Assembly: GCF_026213295.1 (NCBI RefSeq)
Contig: NC_079414.1
Coordinates: 2,563,118 to 2,627,117, forward strand
Direction: 5' to 3'
DNA from: Gadus chalcogrammus
Taxonomy: Eukaryota; Chordata; Actinopteri; Gadiformes; Gadidae
Length of the DNA stretch: 64,000 nt
The position numbers were made by a program, and so were the translations under genes. Below, piece after piece: positions 59,440-64,000 of the stretch (position 1 is the first letter of the stretch; each line of letters starts with the position of its first letter). The notes beneath the pieces are model-generated. The model was not told the DNA's origin, did not search any database, and saw only the letters and a list, made by a program, of their open reading frames with translations.

Positions 59440-59860
59440 CAGGTATGGTTACCAATAAGCCCCACTACCCATAAACCCAAATTTGTGGTACTGCACCCAA
59501 AGGTGGCGCTATGGTAAAACATCATGAATTAGGCTTATTTCTCCTCACCAGATTGACCTGGACTCGAAATTCTTTCATAATATTAATCTCTAGAATCCGA
59601 TGCATCTATAAAACCCTGCCAAACATGATAAAAAGATTCACAGGCTTCAAAAATAATCAAAAGTTCACCTAAATCGCCACATTAAATCTTTAGACCAAGC
59701 CTCACAAAAATCATCAAACAGAATTTGTTTTATTTAGTTCCATTTTAGAAATATTGGCCAATAAAGTTGGAGCAGTTAGCCCACTTTTCTTATATGACCA
59801 TTATGTTATTGTACAAAAAAACATAAGACTATTATTAGGTGGATACCAATAAGCCCCCAG
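59440..59860. repeat. Unnamed dispersed repeat, copy 1 (copy 2 at about 63420-63730)
   Basis: 'ccactacccataaacccaaa' followed by 'tgcacccaaaggtggc' and 'agattgacctggactc' is shared, in the same orientation, with 63425-63540. Both copies also share 'accattttgttattgta'-like sequence later on. The family is not recognised. Confidence 0.65.
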
Positions 59861-60238
59861 GAACAGTGCATACTTCCGCAATCCACCAGTGCTCAGCGGC
59901 CAAACCTGGTATCGCAGCTGTTTAAGCGGGCTGTGAACGGGTCCCTCGATTCAAGGGACCCAGAAGTAGATATCTCCGTTCACTCCAATACAAGTGGGGT
60001 ACAGGAATGCGTCTCCGCAAAAAATGTCTGGATATCAATCAAAGGCTCATAATTATCTTCACGACATGTCCTAAAAAAATTTATGTTTTTTCTTTTCAAA
60101 ATGCCACCTCAAGCGTTTTATTAGCCGTTCTCTCTAATTATTTTTTGCTGGAGAAGGAGGTGTGCAGCTGAAAGGAGTTGTAGTGAAACAAATTTTGTTT
60201 CGACCTGGCATCCGAGATGGCCTAGTTCAGTGCTCCAT

Positions 60239-61420
60239 TACAGTTTTTTCCTATCGTTTTAGGCAATTTACCTAAACCATGTTCACATTCCCTAAACACT
60301 TCACACAGTGAGCATACCAGTAGACCATGTGAACCAAACTGTGGTTACTTTGCCCTATGCTAAGATACAAATGCTGGCAATGACGCCTTCTTCCAAATTT
60401 CATGGATACCTGCCCCAGTCAATGTTCACTACCGGCAAAACGCTGTGGAACTACAGCAAATTTTACCAATGCTTAGATACTCTGTTCAAAACAGTGAACT
60501 TTCTGTTCAAAACCTAACAGTAATTTAGATCACTGTAGATGGAAAGATGCTGCATTTGGACAGACAAATGAAGTTACATGTTTGAATAAGAAAAAATATT
60601 TAGTTTATAGTTTATTTATTTTATTTTACAGTAATTTAGATTTTTTTCCCCCTGTGCACCATAGTTCTTGGTGAATTGGCATGGAATTACTTTTTTTACG
60701 TAAAAGCAACACCACATACAATGAACTGTACAAAACACAGAGGATAAGTTTTGCAATGCAAAACACCTGGTGGTCATTTCAGCTAAAGAGCTACTCAGCT
60801 AAAGACCTACTCAGGTGTTTTACATGTAACTTGTGCCTCGTTGAAAAAGGGCCTTCTTTGTTTCTGGATCATATATTACGTACTTACTGTATGTAATTTG
60901 CATTACAAAAACTGAAAATTGTTATTCTCAGTTTCTCATAAAACACTTACAGTATTTACTGTATTTACAATTACAGTACATTTACCACACTAAATTGTGA
61001 CATCTTTTGTGGGAGGTAAACCGACATATGAACACTGTCAGCAGATACTTGGCTTGGATTGTCATACTGTAATATTACAAACTTTATTACTGTAATCCAA
61101 AGAAGTGTTTGTCTGTGTTTTTTCTCTTTTTTTCAATGCAACACTACAGGAAATCTATGCCAAACTGGAGGACACAGCAACATTTTATATATGCAATTGG
61201 CAATGCTTCAAGATGTTAGTGTTTTTTAGGTCATAGGGTTCTGAGAGGAAACATGTGTTAAGTTATGGCAGCATTGTTTGTGGTGTGGTTGTTGTAGTGC
61301 ATTTTGCACCAAAGGTTAACAGATATGCAGAGGTGTGTGTCTCTAAAGCCCACTGTGTTAAGTGATAGGGAAAAGTGACCATAGTATGGGTACATGACCG
61401 AAAACGATAGGAAAAAACTA
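60239..61420. mobile_element. Inverted-repeat MITE with TA ends (mariner-like)
   Basis: 'tacagttttttcctatcgtt' is mirrored by 'aacgataggaaaaaacta', with TA at the limits. The interior is AT-rich with frequent 'tactgta' and 'ttacagta' motifs. No transposase is present. The superfamily is uncertain. Confidence 0.7.
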
Positions 61421-63419
61421 ACGTGTCCGATCCAAAGACAAAGAACAGATTACGGTATCATTTTATATTATTTTTAATAGTCTAACATTTCAGCGTTGGT
61501 ATTTCATTTTTCATTAGCTTGTTTAGTTACCTATGTATGGCAGTTAACAATGTTGTTGTATTACAATTATTTATGTGTGTAGGCCACTCCAACTTCGTTG
61601 CTGGTTGAAATGTAACCATTTATTTGTACATAAGTTATTGATTGCATTTTTCGTTAATAGTTAGTTGGAAGGAATCTGTTTCTTAAGCAGTGTGACACTT
61701 GGAGCTTGCATGACGGAGCACAAGTTGGCACAAAGCACTCAAAACTGCAAAAAGACATTGTTCAATTGTAGACTTGGAGCTTGCATAACGGAGCACAAGG
61801 CATAGTTTAATAGTGCATTTCTTTTTGAACAGCACATCCGATCCATGACCTCTGTCATTTTTGTACATTTAAATGTACGCTCATCACTAACTGAGTTTAG
61901 CTTTATCTATTATTACTTTTATTTTCTTCCCTTCTTTTCTGAATGTTATGTGTATTTTGTTTTTAAGATAAAACAAGAGAAACTCAAACATATCTTATGG
62001 TCTCGTATTTATGTAAATGTTTCATGTATTTATAGGTTCTTTATATGTTGTGACTGTCTGAGTTTGTGATGTGAGACTTTGTTCTATGTTCCCACTCTTG
62101 GCCTGCACCTTGACGTGATGAGTGGGCTTTAAAATAAGACAGGCCTTTTAAATTTTTTGGTTTCTGATTTATTGTTTGTCACAGTTTATCTTATTAATGA
62201 TACAAAGCCTTAACTAAACCCCTTCTCTTCTGTTTGCAGAAACTGGAAACTTCAGAGTACATTTTATCTTAAGTTAGAAAATCTTTTTTATTTCCTCATA
62301 AGATCCCAGTCCATCATGCTCCCCTACTTGTCTGCCGTGCCACCATCATGGCTCATGCATCACCTCTCAGCGCCCTGCAGCTGCATCTTATTCCGTTACT
62401 CCAGCTCTTTCCAGCTGTTTCACAAAAGTGACAAACACGCTCCACCCAAGTGTTTTTAATCTATTATTAATTATACATGTGAGGTGTGCTGAAGGGTGCC
62501 CATCAATAAAAGCATTTTATTAATATTTTATTAATAGAACATTATGGCTCCATCAAAAGCAAAGTACACCTGCAATTTACAGTTATCATTTATACTATCC
62601 TAGACAACTTTAATCTTATTTACCTAGGCCTACAGTAGGCCTGATTTCCTCTGAATGTTTAAATAAAAAATTCCCTGTCCATGTCAGATCCCTGTCCATC
62701 ATACTCCTGTTGTCTTCCTGCACACCTGACTGCCTCCTCCATCGATTGCGGCCACAGCCCTCTCCCTGTACAATATTTCATGTTAAATACATTTCAGGAT
62801 CAAGTTTGAGATTCAGTTTCAGTATTACTTGTTTTTGAAACCTGAACGTGGGGCTGGCACCACCATCATATCTGTCTTATTTATTGCACCCACACATAAT
62901 AGGTCCATGATACCATGTGGGGTCATTTCAGACTCCTTTGCTTCCTAACACCTTGTGAGTTCCCTGGGTACACCATATGATGGGTCTGTGTATATATTGG
63001 GCATTTGATTCTCGTTTCAGAAAAATAAATATATTAAAAAACGAGTGGTAATTATTATTTCTGTTTTAACATTCAAAAAGGTATATACAAGGTGTTTCTC
63101 TTATAAAGTCAAAAAGGGGCAAACTAATCTAAAATAATAATTGTTAAACATATAGAGAATCATCGGGGGATTACTTCCATGGTCGGTAAACAATGCGACT
63201 GCTATCGCTCAGACCTCTCGCTTATGATGCTAACAATGCTAAAAAACAAGAATATTTCTGCATCCGGTACGTAATGAACTAGGGCGGGGCCATAGACCCA
63301 TGATGGCGAAGCATATCTCTCCTTGATGTTGCCCTGCGCCATTGAGCAGTTTACATAGGAATGAATAGGCGCCATTTTTGAATCTGTTGTCCATTTTATA
63401 ATATGTCCATGATGTCTGC
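61421..63419. other. AT-rich DNA, no gene; short tandem duplication
   Basis: 'acttggagcttgcatgacgg' plus 'agcacaag' recurs about 75 bases later (about 61690 and 61772). No coding exon or RNA gene was recognised. Confidence 0.4.
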
Positions 63420-63730
63420 CAATACCCCCCACTACCCATAAACCCAAATTGTGGTAATGCACCCAAAGGTGGCACTATTGTTAAAAATTATGAACTAGCC
63501 TTATTTTTCCTTACTAGATTGACCTGGACTCAATATTCTTTCATCATATGAATCTCTCAAAGCAAATGCATCTTCTTCACCCTGGTCTTCTGCTCTAAAA
63601 ATGTTTACTTTTACCACAATTTCATAGAAAATCCAAACTGTCCACAGTCTCAACCCAATATGCCTATATGACCATTTTGTTATTGTATAACTACCATACG
63701 GCTATCATTAGGTGGAAACCATTAACAGAG
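63420..63730. repeat. Unnamed dispersed repeat, copy 2
   Basis: This is the direct-orientation partner of 59440-59860. The two copies differ by many substitutions and small gaps, so the duplication is old. Confidence 0.65.
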
Positions 63731-63862
63731 CAAATTTTCAGATCCGTCCTATTTTAGGAAAGGCCATAATTCTCTTGTGAAATGCGTGCTTGGAGTTTTC
63801 TTGATGTTGTGTGCTTATCAATCTTCATCCTTTCCATGTGAATGAGGCATGCAGTTTAGGAA

Positions 63863-63935
63863 TGTCAGTGGCTCAACGGGATAATGCCTTGTACTGGTGA
63901 TCCTTTGGTTGAGAGTTTTAATCCTGATTAGAGCA
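63863..63935 (+). repeat. tRNA-like stretch, possible SINE head
   Basis: 'gtggctcaacgggataatgc' resembles an A box and 'ggttgagagttttaatcc' a B box, at tRNA-like spacing. A paired acceptor stem is not evident, so a tRNA-derived SINE is likelier than a functional tRNA. The window ends too soon to see a tail. Confidence 0.3.
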
Positions 63936-64000
63936 TTATGAACAAGCCGAACATGACATTCTGTCATTGCCACTCATTTAGGAAAGACAACATTGAACAG

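Noticed and set aside
63863..63935. Functional tRNA gene
   Set aside because: A- and B-box-like stretches exist, but no acceptor-stem pairing or normal anticodon arm could be built by eye, so it is kept only as a possible SINE head.

Overview
This window looks like nuclear DNA of a ray-finned (teleost) fish. It has spliced vertebrate genes with GT-AG introns. It also carries fish-type transposons: hAT, Harbinger-like and TTAA-flanked MITEs, L2-type LINE pieces, and a LINE encoding a reverse transcriptase plus RNase H. The density of micro- and minisatellites is very high, which recalls codfishes, but I cannot assign a species.

Three protein-coding genes lie in the order and orientation of human 2p15-p14. 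(1) peli1 (Pellino-1 E3 ubiquitin ligase), + strand, 1-2341, with the 5' end outside the window. (2) vps54 (GARP tethering-complex subunit), + strand, ATG at 17449 and stop at 49021. I could rebuild 22 coding exons in one unbroken frame of 1009 codons plus stop. (3) ugp2 (UDP-glucose pyrophosphorylase), - strand, 57894 down to 51070. Seven exons give the C-terminal 423 residues, and the first ~85 residues were not found. vps54 and ugp2 converge tail to tail. The three genes do not form a pathway; what is conserved is the neighbourhood.

Layout: 1-2341 peli1; 2342-17421 an intergenic stretch almost filled by transposons (hAT MITEs, a decayed Harbinger-like mini-gene at 3.7-4.75 kb, large inverted-repeat elements at 5-9 kb, a 2.2 kb LINE copy at 9.75-11.9 kb, a candidate vps54 promoter/5' exon near 12.1 kb); 17.4-49.0 kb vps54, whose introns hold tandem arrays and nested DNA transposons; 49.0-51.1 kb the convergent 3' ends; 51.1-57.9 kb ugp2; 57.9-64 kb AT-rich DNA with inverted-repeat elements, a small L2-type RT fragment and a tRNA-like stretch.

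The main unexpected pattern is tandem arrays that sit on gene boundaries and include exon bases: the peli1 exon donor (~890-1140), the peli1 stop codon (~2329-2428), the acceptor of the vps54 exon at 37294, probably the acceptor at 32340, and the acceptor at 48008. The last is present four times. One upstream copy would add exactly 20 in-frame codons without a stop. In addition, one vps54 acceptor (23720) lies only 20 bases from the end of a TTAA-flanked MITE, and another (48322) follows a run of cytosines. I see no dedicated new multi-gene system. These splice-junction-seeded repeats are the feature most worth pursuing.
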